A stretch of 64,000 bases of DNA from Sphingomonas pokkalii. Its GTDB lineage: Bacteria > Pseudomonadota > Alphaproteobacteria > Sphingomonadales > Sphingomonadaceae. Both the position numbers and the translations under genes were made by a program. The stretch spans positions 4,107,420 to 4,171,419 of the forward strand of contig NZ_QENQ01000001.1 in the NCBI RefSeq assembly GCF_003096275.1. Direction: 5' to 3'. The notes under the pieces were generated by a model. That model saw nothing but the letters and a program-made list of their open reading frames with translations, ran no database searches and was not told the DNA's origin. Below, in pieces: positions 7,720 to 16,477 of the stretch; the stretch's first letter is position 1, and every line of letters starts with the position of its first letter.

Positions 7720-9161
7720 TGGAGCGCCGGTTTCCAATCCCAGCCGAGCGGATCGCCGTCCATCACCTCCACGCCGGCCGCGGCAAGATCGTCGCGGATC
7801 CGGTCGGAGCGCTGGAAATCCTTCACCACCCGCGCTTCCTTACGCTCGACGAGCAGGTCGGCGATCGCCTCCGGCGTCATCGTCGTGTCCTTGGGCCGCA
7901 TCCGCAGCTCTTCGCGGGTCAGCTCCGAAAGGCGCAGGCCGAGCACCTTGTCGAACTCGGCCAGCGCGGCCAGCCGGTCGGCGGGCGCGGTGCGTTTGTC
8001 CGCCAGCAACTCGTCCAGCACCGGCAGCGCCTTGGGCGTGTTGAGGTCGTCCGAAACGGCGGCGTCGAGCCGCTCCAGCCAGGCCGCCGGGGCCGTGCCT
8101 TCGCCTTCTGCCCGCGCCTTCAGCGCCGTCACCGTCATCACCAGCCGTTTCAGCCGCGTCAGCGCCGCCGCCAGATTGTCGGCCGAGAATTCCAGTTCGC
8201 TGCGATACTGCGCCTGAAGGCACAGCAGGCGATAGGCGAGGGGATGCACGCCCGCATCGATCAGCGATTGCAGCGTGGTAAAGCCGCCCTTCGATTTCGA
8301 CATCTTTCCCTGGCGATCGACCAGGAAATTATTGTGCATCCAGAATTTCGCGCCGGTATCGCCGCAGCCGCAATAGGCCTGGTTCTGCGCGATCTCGTTG
8401 GGGTGATGGATCTCGCGATGGTCGATGCCGCCGGTGTGGATATCGAACGGCGCACCGAGATACTGGATGCTCATCACCGAGCATTCGAGGTGCCAGCCCG
8501 GCGCACCCTTGCCCCAGGGCGAATCCCATTCCATCTGGCGCTGCTCGCCGGGCGGCGACTTGCGCCAGATCGCGAAATCCTGCGGGTGCCGCTTGCCATC
8601 CACGGGATCGATCCGGCCTTCGGCGGCATCGTCGGCGGCGCCGGCGAGGCGGCCATAGTCCGGCACGGTCGAGACGTCGAAATAGAGCCCCGACTCGAGC
8701 TCGTAGCAATGCTCGGGCGCGATCTTCTCGGCAAAGGCGATCATCTGCTGGATGTGATCGGTCGCTACCGACCATTTGCTCGGTTCGGCGATGTTGAGGT
8801 CGCGGATATTCTGCTTGAACGCCGCGGTGTAATGGGCCGCGATGTCCCAGATGCTCTTGGCCTGGGCACGCGCGGCGGCTTCCATCTTGTCGTCGCCGGC
8901 ATCGGCGTCGGACGTGAGGTGGCCGACATCGGTGATGTTGATGATATGGGTGAGCGGGAAGCCCTTCCAGCGCAGGACCCGGCTCAGCGTATCGGTGAAG
9001 ACATAGGCCCGCAGATTGCCGAGATGGGCGTAGTTATACACGGTGGGCCCGCAGGAATAGACGCGCACGCCCTTTGCGGGATCGAGCGGCTGGAACGGCT
9101 CCAGCGAGCGGGAGAGCGAGTTATACAGGGTCAGCGGGGCGTCATGCATGGCAACGCCCAT
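7713..9161 (-). CDS. cysS: cysteinyl-tRNA synthetase
   Basis: The class I synthetase is 482 aa, near the usual 460-480. CGPTVYNYAHLGN (residues 37-49) contains the zinc-ligand Cys and the HIGH-type motif HLGN; GKMSKSKGG is the KMSKS loop. Further zinc ligands are visible in LECSVM and GIDHREIHHPNE. It charges tRNA-Cys, whose gene lies at 54.5 kb. Start: ATG at 9161; a second in-frame ATG four codons downstream (MHDAPLTLYN) is equally plausible and matches the length of homologues better. Confidence 0.95.
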   Translation of the reverse strand: MGVAMHDAPLTLYNSLSRSLEPFQPLDPAKGVRVYSCGPTVYNYAHLGNLRAYVFTDTLSRVLRWKGFPLTHIINITDVGHLTSDADAGDDKMEAAARAQAKSIWDIAAHYTAAFKQNIRDLNIAEPSKWSVATDHIQQMIAFAEKIAPEHCYELESGLYFDVSTVPDYGRLAGAADDAAEGRIDPVDGKRHPQDFAIWRKSPPGEQRQMEWDSPWGKGAPGWHLECSVMSIQYLGAPFDIHTGGIDHREIHHPNEIAQNQAYCGCGDTGAKFWMHNNFLVDRQGKMSKSKGGFTTLQSLIDAGVHPLAYRLLCLQAQYRSELEFSADNLAAALTRLKRLVMTVTALKARAEGEGTAPAAWLERLDAAVSDDLNTPKALPVLDELLADKRTAPADRLAALAEFDKVLGLRLSELTREELRMRPKDTTMTPEAIADLLVERKEARVVKDFQRSDRIRDDLAAAGVEVMDGDPLGWDWKPALQG

Positions 9162-9197
9162 AGCGAAAGCCGCGCACCGAACAAACCTTCCGAATGG

Positions 9198-9488
9198 TCA
9201 GTCGATCGATGGCGGACGCTCGGCGATTGCGGCATTCACCATCGCGCTCCAGATACCGGCGGGATCGCCGCCGGCCGCTTCGCCCGCGCGGATCATCGCC
9301 GGCGTCGCTTCGCGCAGGGTGCGCAGTACCGCCAGCGCGCGTTCGGTTTCGCGCGGCCAGATCGTATCGACGATCTCGCTCACCGGGCGCCCGAGATCGC
9401 CGGCCCCTTCCGCATTGGGGCTCAGCATTTCGGCGGCGATGACGCGGGCGATGCGTTCGATGGGGGTTGTCGAGGCGATGCTGGTCAT
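9198..9488 (-). CDS. small hypothetical protein, 96 aa
   Basis: The soluble, helical protein begins MTSIASTTPIERIARVIAAE and contains WPRETERALAVLRTLREATP and GIWSAMVNAAIAE. The ATG at 9488 overlaps the TGA of the upstream zinc-ribbon gene as ATGA, so the two are translationally coupled; I use that start and not a longer one that would run into the neighbour. The sequence type (IARVIAAEML... TIWSAM) recurs in sphingomonads as an uncharacterised protein; no function can be given. Confidence 0.65.
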   Translation of the reverse strand: MTSIASTTPIERIARVIAAEMLSPNAEGAGDLGRPVSEIVDTIWPRETERALAVLRTLREATPAMIRAGEAAGGDPAGIWSAMVNAAIAERPPSID

Positions 9489-9709
9489 GCGGCTAACGGC
9501 GGTCGCGCGGGCGCGGGGCGGTTGCTCAGCGCGCTCTGGCCGGTCGTGCCAGCGTGCAGCGGCAGCGCGGTGCCGCAATAGGCGCACTCGGCCGTGATCC
9601 TACCGACCATCCAATGCGATTGGCCGCAGCCCGGGCAAGGATTGGTGTCCCGCGTTCGATAGAACAGGCGAACATGGTCCGACACGCGCCGGATACCGAA
9701 GTCATGCAT
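9485..9709 (-). CDS. small zinc-ribbon-like protein, 74 aa
   Basis: The 74-aa protein has two CxxC knuckles, CPGCG and CAYCG, separated by about 17 residues (CPGCGQSHWMVG ... AECAYCG), enough for one structural zinc. The tail is Pro/Ala-rich. The start is fixed by an AGGAGG ribosome binding site 7 nt before the ATG. It is the first gene of a two-gene unit with the next ORF (ATGA overlap). It may bind nucleic acid or serve as a metal-binding adaptor; nothing in the context decides. Confidence 0.65.
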   Translation of the reverse strand: MHDFGIRRVSDHVRLFYRTRDTNPCPGCGQSHWMVGRITAECAYCGTALPLHAGTTGQSALSNRPAPARPPLAA

Positions 9710-9877
9710 GGCGAAATCCTCCTGTTGGAAGCGGAACGATGGCGAAACCTTCTGGTTCCGGAACGGCCGTACCTGCGGATGAACGCAAGCTAACGAGCGC
9801 ATTCAGGCTCGCAACATCTGAAATATGCGAATCAGGCTTTCGACGGCGGCACAAGCGCCCCGCGAGGAGACGAGGAC

Positions 9878-10288
9878 ATGAAGAAGTTTCTGATCGGCGC
9901 CACCATGGCGGCCACGCTGATTTCCGGTGCAGTCGCCGCGACCCCCGCGGCAGCGCAGGATTGGGGCTATCGCGACGGTTATAGCCACTATGATCGTTAT
10001 GATCGTGGCGACTACCGCGAATATCGCGATGTCCGTGATTATCGGGAATATCGCGACTATCGTGGCGATGCCCCGCGCTATGCCTATCGGGACCGCAACT
10101 ATCGCCAGCGGTGCAGCGACGGCACTACCGGCACCATTCTGGGCGCGATCGCCGGCGGTCTGCTCGGTGGCGAAATCGGCCGCGGCAGCTCCTATCGCCG
10201 CAGCGGCACCGGCATGATCATCGGCGCAGGCGTCGGCGCGCTGGCCGGTCGCCAAGTGGATGGCGGCAACTGCCGTAGCAACCGCTAA
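9878..10288 (+). CDS. glycine-zipper 2TM-domain envelope protein
   Basis: A cleavable signal peptide (MKKFLIGATMAATLISGAVA... AAAQ, about 24 residues) leads into a Tyr/Arg/Asp-rich middle region with YRD-type repeats. A glycine-zipper segment follows, GTILGAIAGGLLGGEIGRGS and GTGMIIGAGVGALAGRQVD, typical of the 2TM glycine zipper family (PF05433, relatives of the SlyB/OsmB and RcnB-like envelope proteins). Probably periplasmic or outer-membrane associated and stress-linked; this is inferred from family only. It has a GAGGAGACGAGGAC ribosome binding region and is followed by a good terminator. Confidence 0.75.
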   Translation: MKKFLIGATMAATLISGAVAATPAAAQDWGYRDGYSHYDRYDRGDYREYRDVRDYREYRDYRGDAPRYAYRDRNYRQRCSDGTTGTILGAIAGGLLGGEIGRGSSYRRSGTGMIIGAGVGALAGRQVDGGNCRSNR

Positions 10289-10303
10289 CCGGTCGCTTTC
10301 GGC

Positions 10304-10340
10304 AAGGGCGCTCGCTGCACGGGGCAGCGGGCGCCCTTTT
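10304..10340 (+). terminator. rho-independent terminator after the glycine-zipper gene
   Basis: The hairpin has arms AAGGGCGCTCGCTGC and GCAGCGGGCGCCCTT with a short loop and ends in TTTT. It can serve the upstream gene and, being nearly symmetrical, also the convergent dctD. Confidence 0.8.
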
Positions 10341-10346
10341 GCTGTC

Positions 10347-11618
10347 TCATGCCTTTCCGCGCGCGCTGCGGAGATCGATTCCCAGGCGTTTCACCCGATA
10401 ATAGAAAGTCTTGCGGGGAAGACCTAGCGTCGCGATCGCCGCATTGATCTCGCCATTGGCGGCGCTGATCGCCTGCAGGATCGCCGCCCGCTCAAAGGCT
10501 TCCAGGCGCTCTGTCAGCGTCGCGGGCCCCGGTGTCGCCGGCGCATCGATCGGCGGCTCCAGCCCCAGGACGAAGCGCTCCGCCGCCCGTTCCAGTTCGC
10601 GGACGTTGCCCGGCCATTCCCGCTCCGCCGCGCTATGGGCGGCGGCGGCCAGCGCCGCGGGCGGACGCTGGTGTCGTTCTCCGGCGTGCAGGGCAAAATG
10701 GGCGAACAGCAGCGGCACGTCTTCCCGCCGCTCCGCCAGCGGGGGCATTCGCAAGGGTACCCCGGCGAGCCGGTGATAGAGCGACGGGGGCAGGCTGTCG
10801 GCAGCGCCTTCCGCGATCGTGGCGATGATCCGCACGTCCACCGGATCAGGATCGCGCTGATCGGTCGCCACTGTCCGCGCTTCGGCGAACTGCGCCAGCC
10901 GGTGCTGCAGTGCGGGTTGGGCGAGGTGGAGATTGTCCAGGAACAGCGTGCCGCGATCGGCGCGGGCGACGATACCACCCCGCGCGAACAGCTCGCGCTC
11001 GACGATCAGCGGCGGCACCGTTGCGCAGTCGACCAGCTGGAAACGGTGGCGGCCGCGCCGGCCCCCGCGATGGACCAGCCGGGCGTACAGTTCCTTGCCG
11101 GTTCCGGTCGCGCCTTCCACGATCAGATCGAGCGAGGCGTCCGCGAGGAGCGGGATCATCTCCCGCAACCGCTGGATGGCCACCGATTCGCCGATCAGGG
11201 CGGTATCCGCGTCCCGTGCGGCTACGCGCAGCCGCCGATTCTCCAGCGCCAGCGTGCGGGCGGTGCCTGCGCGCTGCAAGGCAGCAGCCAGCGCCTCGCC
11301 CGGAAAGGGCTTGGTGAGGAAATCCCAGGCACCGGCCTTGATCGCGTCCACCGCCATGGCGACATCGCCGTGCCCCGTCATCAGGATCACCGGCAATTCG
11401 GGATCGGTGGCGCGCAGCCGGTGGAAGAAATCGACGCCGGACATCCCCGGCATCCGAACGTCGCTGACGACGACGCCGCGGAAATCGCCGTCGATCGCCG
11501 CCAGCGCCGTCATCGCATCGGCAAAGGGATGCACCGCGTGCCCGGCGAGGAGCAGCGCCTGGGTCAGCGCGGCGCGGAGATCGTCGTCGTCGTCGACAAG
11601 GGCGACCGGCACGTTCAT
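10347..11618 (-). CDS. dctD: DctD-type response regulator with degenerate AAA+ domain
   Basis: The 423-aa protein has three parts. Residues 1-115 are a receiver with phospho-acceptor Asp53 (VSDVRMPG). Residues about 140-370 are a sigma-54 activator-type AAA+ domain with Walker A EGATGTGKE at 168-176. The C-terminus is a Fis-type helix-turn-helix (NAAIATLGLPRKTFYYRVKR), typical of DctD. The GAFTGA loop that contacts sigma-54 is missing: ELFA at 209-212 is followed after about ten residues by GTLFLDN, where homologues have some 20 residues including GAFTGA. The Walker B Asp-Glu is Asp-Asn (228-229). It probably regulates dctA by a sigma-54-independent route. ATGA overlap with dctB. Confidence 0.85.
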   Translation of the reverse strand: MNVPVALVDDDDDLRAALTQALLLAGHAVHPFADAMTALAAIDGDFRGVVVSDVRMPGMSGVDFFHRLRATDPELPVILMTGHGDVAMAVDAIKAGAWDFLTKPFPGEALAAALQRAGTARTLALENRRLRVAARDADTALIGESVAIQRLREMIPLLADASLDLIVEGATGTGKELYARLVHRGGRRGRHRFQLVDCATVPPLIVERELFARGGIVARADRGTLFLDNLHLAQPALQHRLAQFAEARTVATDQRDPDPVDVRIIATIAEGAADSLPPSLYHRLAGVPLRMPPLAERREDVPLLFAHFALHAGERHQRPPAALAAAAHSAAEREWPGNVRELERAAERFVLGLEPPIDAPATPGPATLTERLEAFERAAILQAISAANGEINAAIATLGLPRKTFYYRVKRLGIDLRSARGKA

Positions 11619-13348
11619 GCGCGGCGCAGCACCAGTTCGAAACAGGCGCCTGGCGCCGCCTCCCGCACCCAGCGCAGCGTTCCCCCCAGTTCGGTCATGA
11701 TATCGCTGGCGATCACCAGCCCCAGGCCGAGCCCGGTGGTACGGCTCGTGGCGAAGGGCGTGAACAGCCGGGCGGCGATATCGGGGGCGATGCCGGGGCC
11801 GTTATCCCGGATGTGGATCAGCACCTGCCCTTCACCGGGCGTGACCGAAATCGCGATCCGCGGGTCCGGCCGCTCGGCAAGCGCTTCCACGGCATTCTGC
11901 AGCAGGTTGACGAAGACCTGTTCCAGCCGCACCCGACCGCCCATCACCTCCAATGCGGGGTCGAACTGCGGTCGGTCCAGCCGTACGGTGCGAAGCTGTT
12001 CCTTCAGGATCAGCAGCGCGCCATCCAGCGCTTCCGCCAGCGGCAGGGCGCGAATTTCGCCCGGACGACGGCGGGAGAAGCCGCGGAGCTGGGCGGTCAC
12101 CGTACCGATGCGGTCGCTCAGGCGGCGGATCGCATCGAGATTATCGCGTACCATGTCGTTCGCGCCGCGATCGAGCAGCGCAACGCTGGTTTCGGCATAG
12201 GTGCGGATCGCGGCGACCGGCTGGGCGGTTTCGTGGGCGACGCTGGCGGTCACCTGGCCGAGCGTTGCGAGGCGGTTCGCCTGGCGAAGCCCTTCGCGCA
12301 GTTCGGCGGCGCGGGCCTCCAGTGCGGTCCGCTCCTCGATCTCGCGCCGCAATGCCGCGGTGCGTTCCGCCACCGCCGCTTCCAGCTCGGAGGTTCGCCG
12401 CCTGGCCAGCGTCGTCCGCTGGCGCAAACCCGATATCAGCGCTGCCAGCGCCATCACCACCATCAGCGCGCTCAGTCCAGCGGTCCGCTGGGCGGCGCGC
12501 ACGGCCGGGCCCACCTGGCGGCGCAGCGAAAGCTGCCAGCCGGGCTGCGCCGTCGCCACCCGCGCCTCGATCTGGTTGCGATCGACGGCGGGAAGCAGGA
12601 TCGGGGGCGGCGCAGCGGGCAGGGCCGCCTCCCGCCGCAGCCACGCCAGCGTGGCCGGAAGGATCGGCCGTGCGACGGCGAAGCGCCACGCGGGGGTGCT
12701 GGCCACCAGCACCAGGCCGGTCGCATCTTCGACGAAGGTGTCGCCGCCGGCCCGCTGCCATGCCGCTTCGATCGCATCGAATTCCAGTTTCACCACGATC
12801 ACGCCCGATGCCGCGGTACGCCGGGCGAGATAGAGGCCGGAATGGCGGCTTACCGTCCCGAAGGCGAATTGGCGGGCCTCTCTGGTGCGCAGCGCCTCGC
12901 GGAAATAGCGCCGAAAGCGATAATCCGATCCGACGAAACTCTGGGGCGAACGCCAGTTGCTTGCCGCCAGCGTGCGGCCGTTCGGCCCGATAAGGTAGAT
13001 CGCGGCCGCGCCGGTAGTGCCGGCCAGTCGCTCCAGCTTTTCGTTCAGCGGGCGGGCGGCGGTTCCCTGCAGGGTGGCGACGACGTCGCGGTCGTCCGCC
13101 AGCGCCAGCGGCAGCAGGCGGAAGCGGGCGATTTCGCTATCGAGCAACGCCGCGCGGAGCTGAGCACCGGTGGTCGCGCCGGCGATCAGGGATTCGCGTG
13201 TCCGCGTGCCGCTGATCCAGCCCGTCGCCAGCGCCAGCGCCACCCCGATCAGCGTCGCCAACGCCCAGTAGCGCCATGCAAAGGATGATTCGCCCCGCGT
13301 CACCGCCCGGCTATCCGCCACAAATGCGCGATGTGCAAGTTTCTGCAC
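11615..13348 (-). CDS. dctB: DctB-type sensor histidine kinase
   Basis: The inner-membrane kinase has an N-terminal helix (YWALATLIGVALALATGWI), a periplasmic sensor of about 250 residues, a second helix (LSALMVVMALAALISGL), a coiled-coil linker and the kinase core. The phospho-accepting His is in SVAHETAQPVAAIRTYAETS, close to the HEINQPVAAI motif of DctB. The ATP-binding boxes are NLLQNAVEAL (N), RDNGPGIAPDIAARLFTPF (G1/F) and GLGLGLVIA (G2). It senses C4-dicarboxylates and phosphorylates DctD. The start is uncertain: GTG at 13348 lies inside a palindromic operator; GTG at 13321 or 13303 would place translation past it. Confidence 0.85.
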   Translation of the reverse strand: MQKLAHRAFVADSRAVTRGESSFAWRYWALATLIGVALALATGWISGTRTRESLIAGATTGAQLRAALLDSEIARFRLLPLALADDRDVVATLQGTAARPLNEKLERLAGTTGAAAIYLIGPNGRTLAASNWRSPQSFVGSDYRFRRYFREALRTREARQFAFGTVSRHSGLYLARRTAASGVIVVKLEFDAIEAAWQRAGGDTFVEDATGLVLVASTPAWRFAVARPILPATLAWLRREAALPAAPPPILLPAVDRNQIEARVATAQPGWQLSLRRQVGPAVRAAQRTAGLSALMVVMALAALISGLRQRTTLARRRTSELEAAVAERTAALRREIEERTALEARAAELREGLRQANRLATLGQVTASVAHETAQPVAAIRTYAETSVALLDRGANDMVRDNLDAIRRLSDRIGTVTAQLRGFSRRRPGEIRALPLAEALDGALLILKEQLRTVRLDRPQFDPALEVMGGRVRLEQVFVNLLQNAVEALAERPDPRIAISVTPGEGQVLIHIRDNGPGIAPDIAARLFTPFATSRTTGLGLGLVIASDIMTELGGTLRWVREAAPGACFELVLRRA

Positions 13349-13352
13349 ATCG
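13329..13352. promoter_or_regulatory. palindromic operator, probable DctD binding site
   Basis: A perfect 9-bp inverted repeat CGATGTGCA-N6-TGCACATCG lies between the divergent dctB and dctA, about 180 bp upstream of the dctA start. Its core, TGTGC-N8-GCACA, has the same half-sites and spacing as the DctD upstream activator palindrome remembered from Sinorhizobium dctA. A third half-site GATGTGC follows at 13363-13369, so two regulator dimers could bind side by side. Confidence 0.7.
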
Positions 13353-13527
13353 CCATGCCGGAGATGTGCCGATTTTCGCCCAAGCTTTCGGCCGGCCTGA
13401 AATCAAAAGATTGATTACTAACAATAAAATGGAATCCATGGTGCGTCTTTGCGCGCATTCGGGGCTGGGGCAGGGTTGTGCGATCGATGGCTACCGGCGT
13501 GCAACCGGAGCGAACGGAGAGGACTTC

Positions 13528-14871
13528 ATGGTACGTATCGCGATCGATTCCCCAGTCGCCACCGGCGATAGCCCGGCGGTGCCCTCTCGGCCCTGGTATC
13601 GGCATCTCTATGCCCAGGTGCTGATCGCGATCCTCGCCGGCGTGCTGGTCGGCCATTACGCGCCGCACACCGGCGAAGCGATGCAGCCGATCGGCGACGG
13701 CTTCATCAAGCTGGTCAAGATGATCATCGCGCCGGTGATCTTCCTTACCATCGTCACCGGCATCGCCGGGATGCGCGACCTGAAGGCCGTCGGCCGGGTC
13801 GCGGCCAAGGCCTTTGCCTATTTCCTGTTCTTCTCCACGCTGGCGCTGGTCGTCGGCATGGTCGTCGCCAATGTCGTGCGGCCGGGCGCGGGGCTCAACA
13901 TCGATCCCGCCTCGCTCGATGCTGGCAAGGTCGCCGACTATGCCGCCAAGGCGCATGAAAGTACGCTGACCGCCTTCCTGCTCGGCATCATCCCGAACAC
14001 CTTCCTCTCCGCGATCACCGGCGGCAACATCCTGCAGACGCTGTTCGTCGCGATCCTGTTCGGCATCGGACTGGCGCTGATCGGCGACCGCGGCGAGCGG
14101 ATCACCGGCGCGCTCGAGGACATCTCGCTGGCCATGTTCAAGGTCGTCGCGATCCTGATGAAGGCGGCGCCGGTCGGCGCGTTCGGCGCGATGGCGTTCA
14201 CCGTCGGCAAATACGGCGTCGGCACGCTCGCCAACCTCGCCATGCTGGTGGGAACCTTCTATCTCACCTCCGCGCTGTTCGTGGTGGTCGTGCTCGGCGC
14301 GGTATCGGCGCTGGCCGGCTTTTCGATCTTCCGGCTGATTGCGTATCTCAAGGCAGAGCTGCTGCTGGTGCTCGGCACCTCGTCTTCGGAAAGCGCCCTG
14401 CCCTCGCTGATCGAGAAGATGGAGCGCGCCGGCTGTCCGAAGTCGATCGTCGGCCTTGTCGTTCCGACCGGCTACTCGTTCAACCTCGACGGCACCAACA
14501 TCTACATGACGCTGGCGGCGTTGTTCATCGCCCAGGCGACCGGGGTCGAACTCTCGATCGGACAGCAATTCCTGCTGCTGGGCGTGGCGATGCTGTCCTC
14601 GAAGGGGGCGGCAGGGGTTACCGGCGCAGGCTTCATCACGCTGGCCGCCACGCTGTCGATCGTGCCCAGCGTGCCGGTGGCCGGCATGGCGCTGATCCTG
14701 GGGGTCGATCGCTTCATGTCCGAGTGCCGCAGCCTTACCAACTTCATCGGCAACGCGGTGGCGACGGTGGTCGTTTCGCGCTGGGAAGGGCGGTTGGACC
14801 ATCGCGCGCTCGATGCCGCGCTTCGCGGCCAGGCCCCGCAGCTTCCCGCCGGCACCGCCTCGGCCGCCTAA
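13528..14871 (+). CDS. dctA: C4-dicarboxylate/H+ symporter DctA
   Basis: The 447-aa inner-membrane protein belongs to the DAACS family (PF00375). Diagnostic stretches are FIKLVKMIIAPVIFLTIVTG, the serine-rich loop LLVLGTSSSESALPSL, GYSFNLDGTNIYMTLAALF and the C-terminal helix with SECRSLTNFIGNAVATVVV. It imports succinate, fumarate and malate. Start chosen at ATG 13528, which has an AGAGGA ribosome binding site 5-10 nt upstream; upstream in-frame codons are not protein-like. It forms an operon with the porin gene 12 bp downstream and is divergent from its regulators dctBD. Confidence 0.95.
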   Translation: MVRIAIDSPVATGDSPAVPSRPWYRHLYAQVLIAILAGVLVGHYAPHTGEAMQPIGDGFIKLVKMIIAPVIFLTIVTGIAGMRDLKAVGRVAAKAFAYFLFFSTLALVVGMVVANVVRPGAGLNIDPASLDAGKVADYAAKAHESTLTAFLLGIIPNTFLSAITGGNILQTLFVAILFGIGLALIGDRGERITGALEDISLAMFKVVAILMKAAPVGAFGAMAFTVGKYGVGTLANLAMLVGTFYLTSALFVVVVLGAVSALAGFSIFRLIAYLKAELLLVLGTSSSESALPSLIEKMERAGCPKSIVGLVVPTGYSFNLDGTNIYMTLAALFIAQATGVELSIGQQFLLLGVAMLSSKGAAGVTGAGFITLAATLSIVPSVPVAGMALILGVDRFMSECRSLTNFIGNAVATVVVSRWEGRLDHRALDAALRGQAPQLPAGTASAA

Positions 14872-14883
14872 GGAGCGTTCCCC

Positions 14884-16332
14884 ATGCAGCATTTCCTCTG
14901 CGCCCTGGGCGCCACCCCCGTGCTCGCCCTTGCGACGCCCGCCATCGCCCAGACGATCGACAAGAGCGCAACCTATCCTGCGGCGGCCGCCGGCGACGGC
15001 GCCACCACCGGCGGCTACAATCTTTCCCGTTGGGCGGAGGATTGGCGTGCGCTGTGCGACCCAGCCAGACGCGACGATCCGATCGACGCCCTGAAATGCG
15101 TGAAGCTCACGCCCAGCGGTGATGTCTATGTCACGCTGTCCGGCGAGGCCCGGCTGCGCGTCAACCACACCACCAACCCCAATCTGCGCGACAGTCGCGC
15201 GCAGCGGCAGGATATCCTTCGCCTGGTCGGCGGGGCGGACCTGCACATGGGCGAGCATCTGCGCGTCTATGGCGAGCTTGCCCATGGCAGCATCACCGGC
15301 ATCGAGCTTGGTGCGCCCGCCGCGACGCTGCGCAACCGCGTCGCCGTGCAGCAGCTCTTCGCCGAGGCGACAGGCGAGGTCGCCGGGATCGAGGTCGGCG
15401 CGCGCTATGGCCGGCAGGAATTTGTCGATGGTCCCAACCTGCTCGTCTCGCAGCGCGACAACAACACGATCCGCTACACGCTCAACGGCACGAGGCTATG
15501 GGCGCGAGGCAAGGCGATGCGGGTGGATCTGTTCGATCTGAAGCCGACCCAATATGGCGATCTGGGCAGCGACGATGACGTGATCGATCCCGCGCGGCGC
15601 TTCTCCGGCGTGACGCTGGGTTTCGTGGTACCCAAGGCGCTTGCGGGCAAAGCCAAGCTCTATTTCGATCCGTTCTTCTGGCGCCGCCGCAACACGGTGG
15701 GCGCCTGGGGAGGCCGGATCGGCCCGGCGACCCGCTATTATCTGGGCGCACATCTGTTCGGCGAAGCGGGGCCGGTGACGATCGACTGGTCGGTCAATCA
15801 TCAATGGGGTGATTTCCGCGATCAGCGGATCGATGCCTGGCAGGCGCTCTTCGCCCAGAATGTCCGACTGGGTAGCGGCAAGCGTGCGCCCCGGATCGGG
15901 TTCCACGCCGATTATGCCAGCGGTGGCGGGGGCTATGGCGATGGCAAGCTCCGCAACGCCTATGCACCCTTCGGCAACAACATCTACTACAGCTATGGCC
16001 TTTTCCTGACGCCGAGCAACCTGATCGCCGTGGCGCCGACGCTGGCACTCTCTCCGTCGTCGCGGCTGCGCGTGAGCGCCGAACTTCAGCGGGCGTGGCG
16101 CGCCAACGTCCACGATGCCGTCTATCGTGCGAGCGGCCAGCCTTTTGCCGGCACGCAGAATGTTCGCGATGCGCATATCGGCGATGTAGCGCGACTGCAG
16201 CTGGTATGGGCGATCGCGCCGCGGCTGTCGCTCACCGGTCGGTACGAGCATTTCGCGGCCGGGCGGGGGCTCCGCAACGCGGGCTATGCCAGCTCGGATT
16301 TCGTCGCCGGATGGCTGAGCTTCCGGTTCTGA
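14884..16332 (+). CDS. alginate-export-type outer-membrane porin
   Basis: A signal peptide (MQHFLCALGATPVLALATPAIAQ) is followed by about 460 residues of alternating beta-strand character ending in Phe (WLSFRF), as in outer-membrane beta-barrels. The sequence GDVYVTLSGEARLRVNHTTNPN and the 'WRALCDPARRDDPIDALKCV' type start resemble the alginate-export (PF13372) porin family. An AAGGAGCG ribosome binding site lies in the 12-bp gap after dctA, so both are co-transcribed. The context suggests a dicarboxylate entry channel paired with DctA; the family name should not be read as alginate transport. Confidence 0.75.
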   Translation: MQHFLCALGATPVLALATPAIAQTIDKSATYPAAAAGDGATTGGYNLSRWAEDWRALCDPARRDDPIDALKCVKLTPSGDVYVTLSGEARLRVNHTTNPNLRDSRAQRQDILRLVGGADLHMGEHLRVYGELAHGSITGIELGAPAATLRNRVAVQQLFAEATGEVAGIEVGARYGRQEFVDGPNLLVSQRDNNTIRYTLNGTRLWARGKAMRVDLFDLKPTQYGDLGSDDDVIDPARRFSGVTLGFVVPKALAGKAKLYFDPFFWRRRNTVGAWGGRIGPATRYYLGAHLFGEAGPVTIDWSVNHQWGDFRDQRIDAWQALFAQNVRLGSGKRAPRIGFHADYASGGGGYGDGKLRNAYAPFGNNIYYSYGLFLTPSNLIAVAPTLALSPSSRLRVSAELQRAWRANVHDAVYRASGQPFAGTQNVRDAHIGDVARLQLVWAIAPRLSLTGRYEHFAAGRGLRNAGYASSDFVAGWLSFRF

Positions 16333-16477
16333 CGGAAGGTGGCAGGATGACGGGGCGGGCGATCCCCGGCCGGCGATTGCTTTGCTGTCCTTCCAGGGTC
16401 GACCCGCGTTCCCCGACCGTATAGAGACCGCCATCGGTACGAAAGTTGGCCGACGGGCGCGAAGACTTGTCGGTCGC

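Noticed and set aside
9955..10090. short tandem repeats in the glycine-zipper gene as a CRISPR array
   Set aside because: They are in-frame YRD-type codon repeats without spacers. No cas gene and no CRISPR array was seen anywhere in the window.
13462..13482. possible sigma-54 promoter for dctA (GG-N10-GC)
   Set aside because: Only the GG and GC spacing fits; the flanking bases do not match TGGCAC/TTGC. The DctD here also lacks the sigma-54 contact loop.
13300..15285. 661-codon open frame opposite dctA
   Set aside because: Antisense of dctA and the porin; composition is Arg/Asp/Gly-rich without motifs.
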